From positions 771,643-835,642 of the forward strand of contig ML976995.1 of the NCBI GenBank assembly GCA_010015675.1: a stretch of 64,000 nt of DNA, in the 5' to 3' direction. The notes under the pieces were generated by a model. The model worked only from the letters and a program-made list of their open reading frames with translations, did no database searches and was not told where the DNA came from. This stretch comes from Byssothecium circinans. Lineage: Eukaryota > Ascomycota > Dothideomycetes > Pleosporales > Massarinaceae. Below are positions 47,311 through 58,148 of this stretch, piece by piece. Each line of letters starts with the position of its first letter. The first letter of the stretch is position 1. The position numbers were made by a program, and so were the translations under genes.

Positions 47311-49321
47311 ATGTGGACGAAAACAAAGACCGGCTCCAAGAAAGGCTTCGATAGACTATACGGATTGGTGGACAAGTTAGGCGCGCCTGTCAATCGTCTC
47401 TCGAACAAGTTGGGATCAGAAGCGTTTTGGCCTACAACACTCGACAAGGAATGCGACAAGGCTGCAAGAATCTTGAAGAGCTTCTGCAGTGAGTCCATCC
47501 TCAATTGCGCCTCTACCGACCACTGACAGTATTCAGAGGATGGCTTCCACCAGGAAGAAGACCAACGGATCTCCACCGAAGGTCCAAATGCGGAATCAAA
47601 GCAGAGGGTCTTGAAGAAGATACCTTCCGAGGTACGTCATGGTCGTTACCCCAACGGTGGTGCGGCGGCCCAGCGAACGTCGCAACCCACATGTCAACAA
47701 GAAGTCCATGCAGCCCATTTACCCGACTCTATGTACGCTGATTGTACTATCATGGCTTGGAAAATGTTGATGCTACTCAATTTCTGCCGTCGTGCAACAC
47801 TGTCCATGTTACTAATAACTACTTTAGGTCATCAAAAATGCGAGAGGCCTTGCAATCTTCACTACCATGCGAACCGGCCTCTGGGTATCCGGAGCCGGTG
47901 GCAGCGGTGTCCTCATCGGCCGCAAAGAAGATGGAACATGGTCGCCTCCATCCGGGATCATGCTGCACACGGCTGGCCTCGGCTTTTTAGTGGGCGTGGA
48001 CATTTACGATTGTGTCGTCGTGATAAACACTCAGGAAGCTCTCGACGCTTTCTCCACCATCCGTTGCACCCTGGGCGGAGAGATCAGTGCTGTCGCTGGA
48101 CCTGTGGGCATGGGTGGAGTTATGGAGACAGAAGTACATAAGCGACAAGCTCCTCTATTCACATATCTGAAGTCGCGAGGACTCTACGCTGGTGTTCAAA
48201 TAGATGGTACCATCGTCATCGAACGTTCGGACGAGAACGAAGCTTTCTACGGGGAGCGAATTGGCGTAAAAGATATTCTGGCTGGAAAAGTACGACATCC
48301 TCCATACGAAACCAGGAGGCTGATGGAAACGGTCAAAGCCGCTCAGGGCGACATCGATGTCGCTGAAGCCTTTCTCCCAAGCGAACCTCCACCTAGCGAC
48401 TTCGAGATCGAAGACGAAAAAACGTTCGGCGTTCCCGCCATAGAAGATCCAGACCCCTTTGGAGTGCTGGCACTGGAGAATGCTGGATTGGAAATTCGCG
48501 AAGCTGGCACACTGAAACGGCCAACGAGCGAGCAATTTGAATTCCATCCATCCCCAACCAGCCCAATTTACGGCACATTTAGGAGGAGTACGGAGCGGTC
48601 GAGTACTGACGGCAGGAGTAACAGCCGAAGATCCAGCTGGCGGACGAGCACAATGAGCAGCGTCTTAGAACCTCCCCAAGCATCAACTATGGTGAGCATG
48701 GGAACTCAAACCGACTTTGACCAACCTGCACCTATTCAAGTTCCGCCTCAACTACCAGCAAGGAGCAATCGTACACCGAACCCAATTCTTGCAGATATCC
48801 TCGAAACAAAACCTATTGAAGATGCTCCATCACTTGAACAGAAAGACAGCCCACAAGAAGTGTCGCGCCCAGAAAGCTCATCTCGATTCTCCAAAGCGTT
48901 CCAAGACATCGACCTTGATGATGAGGAGGAACCCATCATCGCTGAGATACAGCAAGCTGCAGCTCCTCAAGCTATCAATCGGGCCCGCATTGTCCAGGTT
49001 GCGAAGCCTATTCCTCCCAAACTACCACCGAGAAACCCTCAACGCCAACGAAGGTCTGTTGACTTGAACATCGACGAGGCTACCCGAGATATCTCTTCTG
49101 GACCATCGCCCATGGTTGGCTCCAGCCCAGCGTCCACACCAGAGCTGAAGGCTGACGGTTCGTCCACTTCGTCTCTGTCATCTATCGAAGGTCTTGAGCA
49201 TGTCAGCCGAAGTCTGCAGCCAAAGCCATCCAATGGAATCGAGGGCCAGAAGCAGAAAAAAGACGACCTTACCTCGCCTCCAGAATCCCCGACCAAGGCT
49301 ATTCCCGGAAGCTTCAACTGA
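47311..49321 (+). CDS. SYLF (Ysc84-type) actin/lipid-binding protein
   Basis: Exons 47311-47488, 47537-47631 and 47828-49321 (introns of 48 and 196 nt) give about 588 residues. The SYLF domain (DUF500) covers about residues 50-270. It includes LDKECDKAARILKSFC, KIPSEVIKNARGLAIFTTMR across intron 2, GLWVSGAGGSGVLIGRK, SPPSGIMLHTAGLGFLVGVD and GGEISAVAGPVG. In yeast Ysc84/Lsb3 and human SH3YL1 this domain binds actin filaments and phosphoinositides at endocytic sites. Those proteins end in an SH3 domain. Here the C-terminal half is instead disordered and Ser/Pro-rich with PPLPxR-type stretches (PPQLPARSNR, PPKLPPRNPQR), which could be SH3 ligands rather than an SH3 domain. Intron 2 is long for this locus, but both sides fit the domain exactly. 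Confidence 0.9.
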
Positions 49322-49962
49322 AAACTGCACATGTCAGTCCATTTTTATATTAACCGGCCAAGTTAGGCAAGCCTAGCCGTTGAACAATACTTTGTGGTGG
49401 GCTGTGCATTACTATCTTGGCACATCCGCATGCATGTGCATGCTAAGATTCCATCAGACTACATGTTTTGTCAAGAGAACATTCTCGATTTTGACGATTC
49501 CGAGGGAAGGCTCGGAAGGAGTTTGAGCGCGGATGTACGCGGCAACGGCTTGGTCAACTTTCCACACGGCGCAGAAGAGGTATGATATCAAAGCGATCAT
49601 GGGACGGCGATATGACGTGTCTTGGAGTCACCGGATCACCATTACGATGCGACGATTTGTATTGATTTGAAAGCGTGCTTAAAACGGTAACGGTCCTTCT
49701 CGAGCAAAAGTGTTCATTAGTGTTAAAATATTAGCATGTATAGATAGGAATAAGCTTAGCTATTATTACAATATCAGAGACTACACGGGCCCAAATTAAC
49801 ATGAGAACTTATCGATGTCTACCGTGAGCACTTCTCCTCGAACTCTACACCCCATCAACGCCAAGACCCAACAACCGTGCCACCCCTGCCGAAATTTCTC
49901 CAAACCCACCATCCCACCTCTCAAACTTCCAGTGCGCATTCTCACGCAAACCCACCATAACA
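49322..49962. other. Intergenic spacer
   Basis: 3' UTR of the SYLF gene and promoter/leader of RRP7. The last 120 bases are pyrimidine-rich. No gene seen. Confidence 0.5.
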
Positions 49963-51057
49963 ATGGCACCCGAAGCCCCCCAAAAACGCAAGCCCGTACC
50001 AACAAAAGCTGGAACCTTCACCATCCTCCCTCTCACCCTCCCAAAACTCCCCGGCCTCCCCGATGCCTACGCCGAAGCAAAGCACTACCTCTACATCCAA
50101 CCTCACGCACCTGCACAACCCACGCGCTCCACCGCGCGCAGCCTCTTTCTCGCCAACATCCCCATCGACGCAACAGAAACCAACATCCGCGCACTCTTCA
50201 GCACGCAACTCGGCGGCGCAAAAGTCGAAGGCGTAGATTTTGAGAGCGAGATCCCGAGACAACCCGTGCATAAGCGATGGAAGGGTGGAGCACCGCCGGG
50301 CGCGAAGGCGGGAGTTAAGAGGAAGAGAGAGGAAGAGGAGAAGAAGGGGAAGGGGAGGGAGGACAATGTGAGTGTTGCGGAGGGTGTGGTGGAGGATGAG
50401 AAGAGTGCGTTGCCGAGGACCTGGAGTGGAGGGGTTAGAGAGGGGGGGAGTTGTGCGGTTGTAGTATTTGTGGATCGGGGGAGTATGGTGGGTGCGTGGA
50501 AGGAGGTGAGGAGGGTGGTCAAGGAGGGCGGGGAGGTGAGGTGGAAGGGTGGGGAGGGGGTGGGCGTTGAACGTAAGTCTGATTATTTTGCTCTCTTGAT
50601 TTCAGTCTGGCAAGCCCTTTGTGGCGGTCAGTTGTCCTGGATCAATACTGACGGTTTGCCAATAGGTTACAAATCACACGCCGCTCTCCGATACCCCAAC
50701 GCCGCCCTCCTCAACTCAACAACAACAGCCTACCTCGAACAATTCGACGCCGTACAGAACCTGCGGAACCGCATCCTTGCTAAATCGCGCTCGGTGCCTG
50801 ACGAAGATGGTTTCATCACCGTGACGCGCGGCGGTGGTCGAACAGCCCCGGCAGCAAGGCTGGAACAAGCAGAGCAGAAGAGGGAAGAGCTCGAGGAACG
50901 GAAGAAGAAGAGCGGTATCAACAATGACTTTTACAGATTCCAGAACCGAGAGAAGAGGAAGGAGGAAGAAGGCAGGCTGAGGAGAGGGTTCGAGAAAGAT
51001 AGGAGACGTGTGCAGGAAATGAGGGAGCGGAGGGGGAGAGTTGTGCCTGAAAGCTGA
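49963..51057 (+). CDS. RRP7: Ribosomal RNA-processing protein 7
   Basis: This nucleolar protein is needed for 18S rRNA maturation and small-subunit assembly. Exons 49963-50572 and 50666-51057 give about 333 residues. The ATG in ACAATGGCA is used. The N-terminal half has an RRM-like fold (RSLFLANIPIDATETNIRALF, given in part) with a basic/acidic insert KRKREEEEKKGKG. The C-terminal Rrp7 region YKSHAALRYPNAALLNST leads into a long basic helix (REKRKEEEGRLRRGFEKD) near the end. The 93-nt intron is a multiple of three and has no stop, so an unspliced message would simply carry 31 extra residues; donor gtaagt and acceptor aatag favour splicing. Fungal Rrp7 has the conserved tyrosine/histidine segment immediately after this point. 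Confidence 0.88.
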   Translation: MAPEAPQKRKPVPTKAGTFTILPLTLPKLPGLPDAYAEAKHYLYIQPHAPAQPTRSTARSLFLANIPIDATETNIRALFSTQLGGAKVEGVDFESEIPRQPVHKRWKGGAPPGAKAGVKRKREEEEKKGKGREDNVSVAEGVVEDEKSALPRTWSGGVREGGSCAVVVFVDRGSMVGAWKEVRRVVKEGGEVRWKGGEGVGVERKSDYFALLISVWQALCGGQLSWINTDGLPIGYKSHAALRYPNAALLNSTTTAYLEQFDAVQNLRNRILAKSRSVPDEDGFITVTRGGGRTAPAARLEQAEQKREELEERKKKSGINNDFYRFQNREKRKEEEGRLRRGFEKDRRRVQEMRERRGRVVPES

Positions 51058-51247
51058 GCTATGTTTGAGTCGATCGCCGTTGAACGAGAGGTGTATGAGA
51101 TGGTAGAAATGATACCCTACGTTTCTTTGCCGAACACATACATACATGATCACAATTGGATCAAAGGATTGGCAGAGAACTCGCTCGAGTGATATGCTTC
51201 TAAAATATCTACTTTCTACTCCTTTTTCCTGCTGTGCCATTGCCACT

Positions 51248-51630
51248 CACAGCTTCGGCTTCGAAGCCTCCAACTTAGGCCTCGGAACAACATCAACGGG
51301 ATCCCACCACGGCTACGCCTCTACCCTCGTATTCCCCGTCGTCCCCGTGAACTTCGGCAGCCGCTTCTGCAAAAAACGCTCCACGCCTTCTTTACTATCC
51401 CTACCCCCCCGTACACACGTCTCAACACACCACGTACCAACCAGCCTCAACACCACCAAAGCCCAAGACAAGAACACATGAGGCAAAGAAAAAGGGAGAA
51501 AAGCACACTCACAACGATCCAAACAAACACCCCAAAATGCCTCGAATCCAACCAAAATGCGGCGCAGAATATCTTGCCTGTGCTTGTGCCTGTGATTACC
51601 TTGAATAAAAGGAACAAAGACTAGCAACCC
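51248..51630 (-). pseudogene. Decayed enoyl-CoA hydratase/isomerase gene
   Basis: Two pieces of the crotonase family are readable on the minus strand. Near 51600-51540 the sequence encodes VITGTSTGKIFCA, matching the family's V.TG.G..FCAG oxyanion-hole region. From 51403 down it encodes DSKEGVERFLQKRLPKFTG, matching the conserved C-terminal (S/T)EDxxEGxxAFxEKRxPxFxG block. Downstream there is an in-frame TAG at 51315-51313, after which the same frame continues with the typical PWWDPVDV end to TGA at 51250-51248. The roughly 130 residues normally between the two blocks, including the catalytic glutamate region, are missing. An intact enzyme cannot be made, so I call it a pseudogene with an internal deletion and a nonsense change. 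Confidence 0.6.
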
Positions 51631-51769
51631 TTAGCTCATGCAGAGGGGCGTCGTGTCCGTGCGCCTTCGTTTTTGCCTCTTAGACCAGGACACCCCACAA
51701 GGTTTAGAGCCCATGTGAAGGGTTCAGCGCAACGGTTTACTTGGGATCTTGACTCACTATGCATTTCAC

Positions 51770-52126
51770 TTAGTCGTCGATGTCGAATATGGCGTATGCT
51801 TCTTCGAGCTCCAGCATCGTGGTGTTAGTAAACGCATTTTGGTTCTTCGGTCGGTAGAGCGCTGGGATAATGATAGACGGTTCTTTGTCATGGTGTTGGG
51901 TGTCGATTTGTGTAAAGGGTACGTCGTTGTAGGATTTCGGGAGTGTGTGGGGTACACGTGGTAGCATTGTTGTGGTTGTGTTGGATCGGGTCGAGTTGAA
52001 TTGAATTGGATAGGATGGGAGGGATGGGCTCGGTGTGGAGGGCATGTCCTGCGTGAAATTGAGTGAGCGATTGACAGTCGATGTGAGTGTATCAAAGAAG
52101 GAGCTATCATCGCTACTAGTACTCAT
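51770..52126 (-). CDS. Doubtful small hypothetical protein
   Basis: One frame of about 118 residues begins MSTSSDDSSFFDTLTSTVNR and ends ELEEAYAIFDIDD. The ends have a plausible helix and acidic tail, but the middle is Asn/Thr/His-rich and resembles translated noncoding DNA. No family is recognised and no intron or promoter supports it. It lies next to the crotonase pseudogene. Confidence 0.2.
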   Translation of the reverse strand: MSTSSDDSSFFDTLTSTVNRSLNFTQDMPSTPSPSLPSYPIQFNSTRSNTTTTMLPRVPHTLPKSYNDVPFTQIDTQHHDKEPSIIIPALYRPKNQNAFTNTTMLELEEAYAIFDIDD

Positions 52127-52830
52127 GCGATGTGAGTGTATAGTTGTCAGTCGAAGCGAAGGAAGTAGTAGATCAATGGTAAGGTACGTCTCTAGCATCA
52201 TTTGGTGTCTGAGGAAGGTTGAGGTTCGGCATCGACGTCGGGGAACTGATTTCCGGCCCGGCTCACTAGTTGCGACTCTCCCCTCTCTCGTGGAGCAGAG
52301 GAAACCGGCACTAAAGCTAGAAGTTAAAAGGTAGCTTTCCTACACTCATAGTTTGTATAACTCTGCCAGAATTCTGACGGGGACTCTAGCACAGGTGCTA
52401 CTGCCGGCTTTTGCAGCCCCACGAGAGTCCCTCTCATCTTTCGCAAAGGCATTCCAAGATTATTTGTTCGGGAAGAACACATGAGCTGTATTCTGCGCGT
52501 TTTCTTTTTCACAAGAAAGCAGACCGAATGTGAGAGCACTGAACACCAGGAAGCCACAGTGCCAGGAGGAAGATTTTTTTTACGAAGCCTCTAACTATAC
52601 ACATTATGTCAATAGCCTCAGTGGCGCCAGTCAGTGGGAACTAAATCATTGTTCAACCAATCGTGATTTCCGACTATCATTCGCTCCATATCATGACATT
52701 GAAATGGTTGGTATCAGGATTTTTGATTCGTTCCTAGTGTACTTCATTGTTGAAGCCGTTCATGAAAGCCCGAGAAAGCCATATCATCCCTACCAGCCAG
52801 ACCCCGAACCCACTCCAAGAAAGAAGACGC
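52127..52830. other. Intergenic region downstream of RPL20
   Basis: No gene is seen. The part nearest 52830 is the 3' flank of the ribosomal protein gene. Confidence 0.5.
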
Positions 52831-53805
52831 TTAGAAGAAAGTTGATGGTCGGTGAGCAGCGAAGATCTTCTTGTTGCCGGCCTTCTTGTTGACACGGTGG
52901 GGAAGAGGGAACTTGAGACCCTTGGTGAGGAGCTGCTTGATGTACGGGCGGCGGACGTCGGCGGACTTCTCAACCTCGACGACCTTGAGAATCTAATCTA
53001 GGTCAGTATCGACCTCGTCAGGTTGTTATTGGGTGCTCGTACCTGCACCTGCCTAAAACGAGAACGATGACGGGCAGCCATGTCCTGGTACAGGGAGTCC
53101 ACGGCGTCGGTTCGGGACATCTCGCGGTACTCCTTGTACATATTGTGGGTGCCGGAACGCGAGTCGTATCGGATCCAGATGCCAAAGTTCTTGACCTTCT
53201 GGGGGCGCTTCTCAAAGATCTGCGGAGGTTAGCCTCGCGTCTTTGCCGTGCTCATGTTGCATGCGCGCACCTGGTTCATAGAGATGATCTCGCCGTTCGC
53301 CTTCTTGATCTTGCGGAGCTTGCCAAGGAAGTACCAGAACCGCGACTTTGCAACGACATCGTTGGGCGCAAAGATACGCATGCGGTAAAGCTTGGGGGTG
53401 GGGTTGGCCTCGGAGGGCAGATGGCGGCCGATGACCTGGTATTCCTGGAGGCGACCTGGTCACGTCAGTAGGTATCTCGCATAGCGACTCTGTATCCAGC
53501 AATTGCAATCCTCGTCCTGTTGTGCACTGCGCCGTAGAATCTCATATCGCGGGAGGGTTGTGTTTCGATATGGCGTCGTCCTCCAGCGTCCGTATCTTAA
53601 ATTCCCCGCAATCGAAAATCAACGCGCAGGCTATAGCGGCATCATGGTTGCTCTACCAAAAAAAATCCTTCTCTTTTCTATTCTGTCTATCCACCCTTGA
53701 TTACGGGACAAGCGTCCGTGTTGTGCGAGATTCTGAGTGACAATGTGCGGGCGAGAGGACTGCAATTGCTGGACTGATGCGGGAGAGGGAAAAGCGCTTA
53801 CCCAT
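52831..53805 (-). CDS. RPL20: 60S ribosomal protein eL20 (L18a)
   Basis: A structural protein of the large cytosolic ribosomal subunit. Exons are 53805-53802 (only ATGG), 53455-53271, 53219-53043 and 52992-52831, with introns of 346, 51 and 50 nt. The product is about 175 residues, as expected. It begins [20 protein letters not shown] and contains [39 protein letters not shown] and ends [13 protein letters not shown]. The long first intron right after ATGG is common in fungal ribosomal protein genes. A second possible intron directly abuts the ATG (53859-53806: gtacgt donor, ctaac branch, acag acceptor). If it is used, the start exon is a 4-base internal microexon. Upstream, 53925-53860 would then add 22 in-frame residues beginning MANRAQNFAFS. 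Confidence 0.95.
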
Positions 53806-54174
53806 CTGTATTCAAGTTAGCAACGAAAATGCATTGTATATAATTTGGGCGAAACGTACCTTGCTGCTGTGGTAAGTTAGTACCGGTGTTGTCGAGAAAG
53901 CGAAGTTTTGGGCGCGGTTGGCCATGTCAAATTTCGTGTGTGTGGCTTGGCGCTGCGCTAAGCCCAACTTGTGTGCTAGCTTGGATCTCCTTCGCGACCG
54001 CCTTAGCCGTCACCAAACACACCACTGCCCCACCACAACACAGGCTGCTGTCTTACTCGACGCGATTGAGGATGCGCGACACCTTGAATACTTGAGGAAG
54101 AGTCTCTTTCCTTACATCATCGCCGTGTCCACCCACCCATACATACCAGTCGCGATATCTCCTCCGCAGCAACC
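53806..54174. promoter_or_regulatory. Bidirectional promoter, RPL20 and CSN12-like
   Basis: The two divergent start codons are only 369 bases apart, so the genes share this upstream region. It contains the possible 5' leader intron of RPL20 (53806-53859), with a second TACTAAC…CACAG branch/acceptor-like sequence just upstream on the minus strand (near 53866-53884). A C-rich leader precedes the plus-strand ATG. No clear TATA box. Confidence 0.5.
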
Positions 54175-55916
54175 ATGCAAGCAGCTATTGAAGACTTCTA
54201 TGCCGCATACACTAAACCCGAGTGCGCCAGTCTCGTCGCCAAATTCCTGAGCCCTGAACCGCCATCGCATGACGCTTTACGACTATACGACTTCGTGCGT
54301 GCAACGAACGAGGTCAGGGTGACCGGCGATGTGCAGTATGCGGTTGAGTCGCGCATGCGAAAACTGATGGCACCCGATGAGATGCGCGGCTGGATCGATA
54401 TAATAAGCTGCTATTGGCGTGCAGTGGATAGGATCGTCAAAGCAGAAGAGGCCCAGAATCAGGGGAAGCTTTCGGAGCGTCAGGCATTGGACGTCTATGA
54501 CGCTTGGAAGGACCTGACGAGCAGCTTCATGAAGCATATCTCGAACGGCGCACTCCCCTTTTGGGCCATATTCACTCTATGTTTGACAGCAAATCATCTG
54601 AGAACTTTTGCCATAAATGCTGATGTTCAGTTGGCAAAGGTTAGACCCGCCGGTGTCAGTGCAAGCTTTCAGGATGATATCGTAAGCCCGGCGCCGAGAA
54701 GTGAGAAGCTTGAGGAGGCTGCGCGTATGTTCAACAGAATATTTGCGCTTTGCTTGGGTGATAGGTGGGTTCAAGTATGCCCATGGTGTCTGCCACAGAG
54801 CTGATTTCTTTAGAAACCCAGATACCAGCCAGTCCCGGAAGTGGGGCGTCTACTGCGTAGCAAATTTGTTGTTCAAGACGTACTTCAAGCTCAAAACCAT
54901 CAGCCTGTCCAAGAACCTAGTCAAGTCGATTGATGCCCAGTCCGATCTCCCCTACTTCGACCTCTACCCAATAACCCATCGAGTCACGTATCTATACTAC
55001 GTCGGCGTGATCTCTTTCTTGCAAGAGGACTATGCGAAGGTAAGGGATCCCAACATGACGTTTTGCCTTCTAGCTGACAGTCCGTAGGCAGAAGTGTGTC
55101 TGACACACGCATGGAACCTCTGCTATGTGCATTCTGAGAAGAACAAGGAGTAGGCCACCAAGATCTATTGCAGTTGGTTCGGATGGTGTGCTAACAAGTC
55201 AGGCTAATCATGACATACCTGATCCCATGCCGACTCATCACCCAAAGCACAGTACCCACCCCTCAACTGCTGAATCAGTCTCCGCGGCTCAACCGTCTCT
55301 TTGGCAACCTTGTCCGCTCGATACGAAAGGGCGACCTCTCTGGCTTCGACAAGGCGCTAGCAGCAGGCGAGCCCGAGTTTGTAAAGCGCCGTATATTCCT
55401 CACACTCGAACGAAGCCGCGACATCGCCCTGCGCAATCTGTTCAGGAAGGTTTTCTTGGCCGCAGGGTACGAAGATCTAAAGGAGGGCCAAACGGAGAAA
55501 GACAGGATAAGGAAGAGCAGAATACCGTTGGCGCACTTTGCGGCTGCGCTGAGGATGAGCACTGCCGGGGCGGGCAGTGGCCAAGTGGTCGATGATGACG
55601 AGGTCGAATGCCTTTTAGCCAACACGATATACAAGGTGGGTGCATACCAGCGCTTGCGAGTTTTGCCACGTACACAGCCAACCCTAACCCACTCACCATC
55701 TTCCTGCGAGCTCATGCATCTATCCGCCTCGTGTGGGTCTAGTCCGCCTTATACGAGGCGAGAGCACTCCGCCAAGCAACATTGCCACACATACGTGACC
55801 CGTCTCATCTATCGCTGACCAATACCATACAGAATCACATGAAAGGCTACATCTCTCGCGAACACGCAATGGTCGTGTTGAACAAGAAGGGTGCATTTCC
55901 CGGAACAGGGGTCTGA
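54175..55916 (+). CDS. CSN12: PCI-domain protein Csn12/PCID2-like
   Basis: This family links the COP9 signalosome or TREX-2/Thp1-type mRNA export complexes. Exons are 54175-54764, 54814-55039, 55088-55149, 55203-55635 and 55833-55916, and all phases agree, giving about 464 residues. The N-terminal half is helical ([20 protein letters not shown]). The C-terminal PCI region has [67 protein letters not shown] and [13 protein letters not shown], followed by the [10 protein letters not shown]…MKGYISREH winged-helix part. The protein ends in the family's GAFPGTG signature. The last intron (197 nt) is long, and its first part is open, so a retained form would swap the last 27 residues. Head-to-head with RPL20. 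Confidence 0.88.
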
Positions 55917-58148
55917 TGCCTAAATCGTTGCGCCGATACTACATACTTCAGCCTACTGCGCCTCGACTTGCTCAGTGCACTTACCGCGACGTACCACTGG
56001 TGGACAGCGTCATGTACTATAAGATCCCTACATGAAGAACTGCAATACACAGTTGCTCGAGTCGCATGGGACCTTGAATGACTTTCCATCCGCTTCGTCC
56101 ATGAAGAACACCGGACAAAAGATCTAGGGAAATATGCCCTATGAGCAACATGAAATTGAAGCCAATACGATTACCTTGTTTGTCCCCTCGCGTGCGATCT
56201 TTTCTTTCCTTCTTCGTCGCTTCATTCAGGATATTTCAGGATGAAGTTTGGGCATTCATCCCTCGACGCGGCGCGCGCGCACGGACGCGCTTTCGCCCTA
56301 TCATGTGATATCGCGTCAGCCTCCGACACTTTCCCAAATGTTCCATCCAATGTCATCCTTTGGCCCACCTCCACAACTTCCCGTTTCTTACACCGGAGCG
56401 TCTGTTCCCGCACCTGCATCATTTATCCTTGACATTCATTTGGCTCCGTCTCACTTCACAACTTCGCTTCTACGGATGTGGTCTTCGGTGTGCGACTGGG
56501 AGTCATTGTGAGGCCGATCGTCGTGATAAGCGTGCTATGTGGGCGGCCCCATCGTCGCCTTGTGGGACGTCGGTTGCAGGGCTGTGCACATCTTGTAAAC
56601 GCGTACGTTGACTCACATGCAGCACAGCACAGCACAACATTACACAGCGAAACCTCGCTCTGTCAGTCTGACCGCGCACGCATCCTCTTCGCGCGGCTAC
56701 GCGGCTGCCCTCTGACACGAATCATACCCTCGCCCGTGCCATGCACACACCAACGCTCCGCTGACAGTGAGTGACTCCCCGAAGTGAGACTTGCACCCGA
56801 CTTCCCGGCACCGTGTTCCAATCCCTGTCTGGCGCAAGGAAAGTAGGTATAGCGTGCTTGGCATGGCTTTTAATCGGAACGTCTGGGATAGGGTTTTAAA
56901 GGGGGTCTGTGTTGCGCGGGCACGGCGGGTTAGGGTTCGAGAAGGTTGTGCTTTTCTCGGGTACCGGTAAGGATTGAGGAATTCTCTACAGTAAATTTCA
57001 GGGGATGGATGGGTGGGTCCTAGTGGGGCTGGATTTTGGAAAAGGAGAATTGGACGATTTCAAAGCGAGGAATGGAAATGTATTTGCAATGGGATGGGGT
57101 TTGCGTTCGCTTCAGTCACAATTTGATTTCCTTCGTACGAGGCTACGATAGTTATGCCGCTGCGCTAAAATGAATGTCGCCATACCTTCCCTTAGGTAGG
57201 TAGGTATAATTCCATCGCAAAAGCACAGAACTCCAACAGAACCCGGAATTCAACCAGCAGGGAAAACACATTGCCAATTTCAAGCCCAGCCAGCCAGCAA
57301 CGACAGCAATAGAAAGCAGTAGTACAATTTGGTGCCCCCCATCTGTCTGTCCTGCAGAAAAATACAAAGAGCTCGCCAACAGAGATACGAGAGTCATTAC
57401 AATAAAAGCCTGAAGGAATATCTGAAAACAGCGCGATAAGCTAGCTGCCGTGACATGGCCACGTAAAAATGGGTATGCTTCGAAGTGGTAGTGTTTTTTG
57501 TCGTTCGTGATAAACGCAGCCAAAAAAAAAATCGCTACTCGGAAAGAGAACACAAACATGTTTGAGATGCGAACTAGGGGAGATGAAAGGGGAATACCTT
57601 GTGCAATCATCATGATCAAAGGAATAAGTATAGTACAATGGGGTTCGGTGAACGAGCGCCAGAATGGTATCGAATCTCGGACCTCGAACGCCGTGCAAAA
57701 CAGGACAACAATTAAAACAAGAGCTAAAGGGGTAAAAGGGGGGAATGAAGTGAGGAAGGAAAAATGTAAGATGACCTCGATGGTTGGTTGATGAGTCGTA
57801 GCCTTGCAGCTGATCGAGGGAAGTATAGTACAAGAAGCGAAAATAAAAAAAAAGCGACGTCGGTGTCGGCGACAGCGACGGCGATAGTATCGATTCTTTC
57901 GGCGTGGTGTAGATGCAGTCCGAGCGTTGAAGCGATGAGCGGGAGAAACCGGAAGACCGGGCCAAGTGTGACTCAGAGGCGAGAGCGAGGGTAGAGAAGA
58001 GATGAGCACGTACGACAACAGCACGAGGCCGTGCTGTATCACTAATGCGACAACGACGAATAGAGAGTTGAGTTGAGTGTAAAGGAGAACAGTCGGAGAT
58101 GAGATGTTGGATCGCCGTGATGGAAAAAATCAGACGGATGAGAAGACC
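55917..58148. other. Long convergent intergenic region with a hydrophobic open frame
   Basis: No recognised gene in 2.2 kb. On the minus strand 58042-57152 an open frame of 296 codons encodes several hydrophobic stretches, for instance LALVLIVVLFCTAF, RVAIFFLAAFI and IVLLLSIAVVAGWLGLKLAM. The strand is pyrimidine-rich, which by itself yields Phe/Leu/Ser, so this may be only the 3' flank of the BTB gene. A CAGCACAGCACAGCAC repeat lies near 56621-56635. Confidence 0.4.

Noticed and set aside
56920..56940. Telomere-like gggttagggttc
   Set aside because: Only about one and a half units, with genes on both sides; no array.
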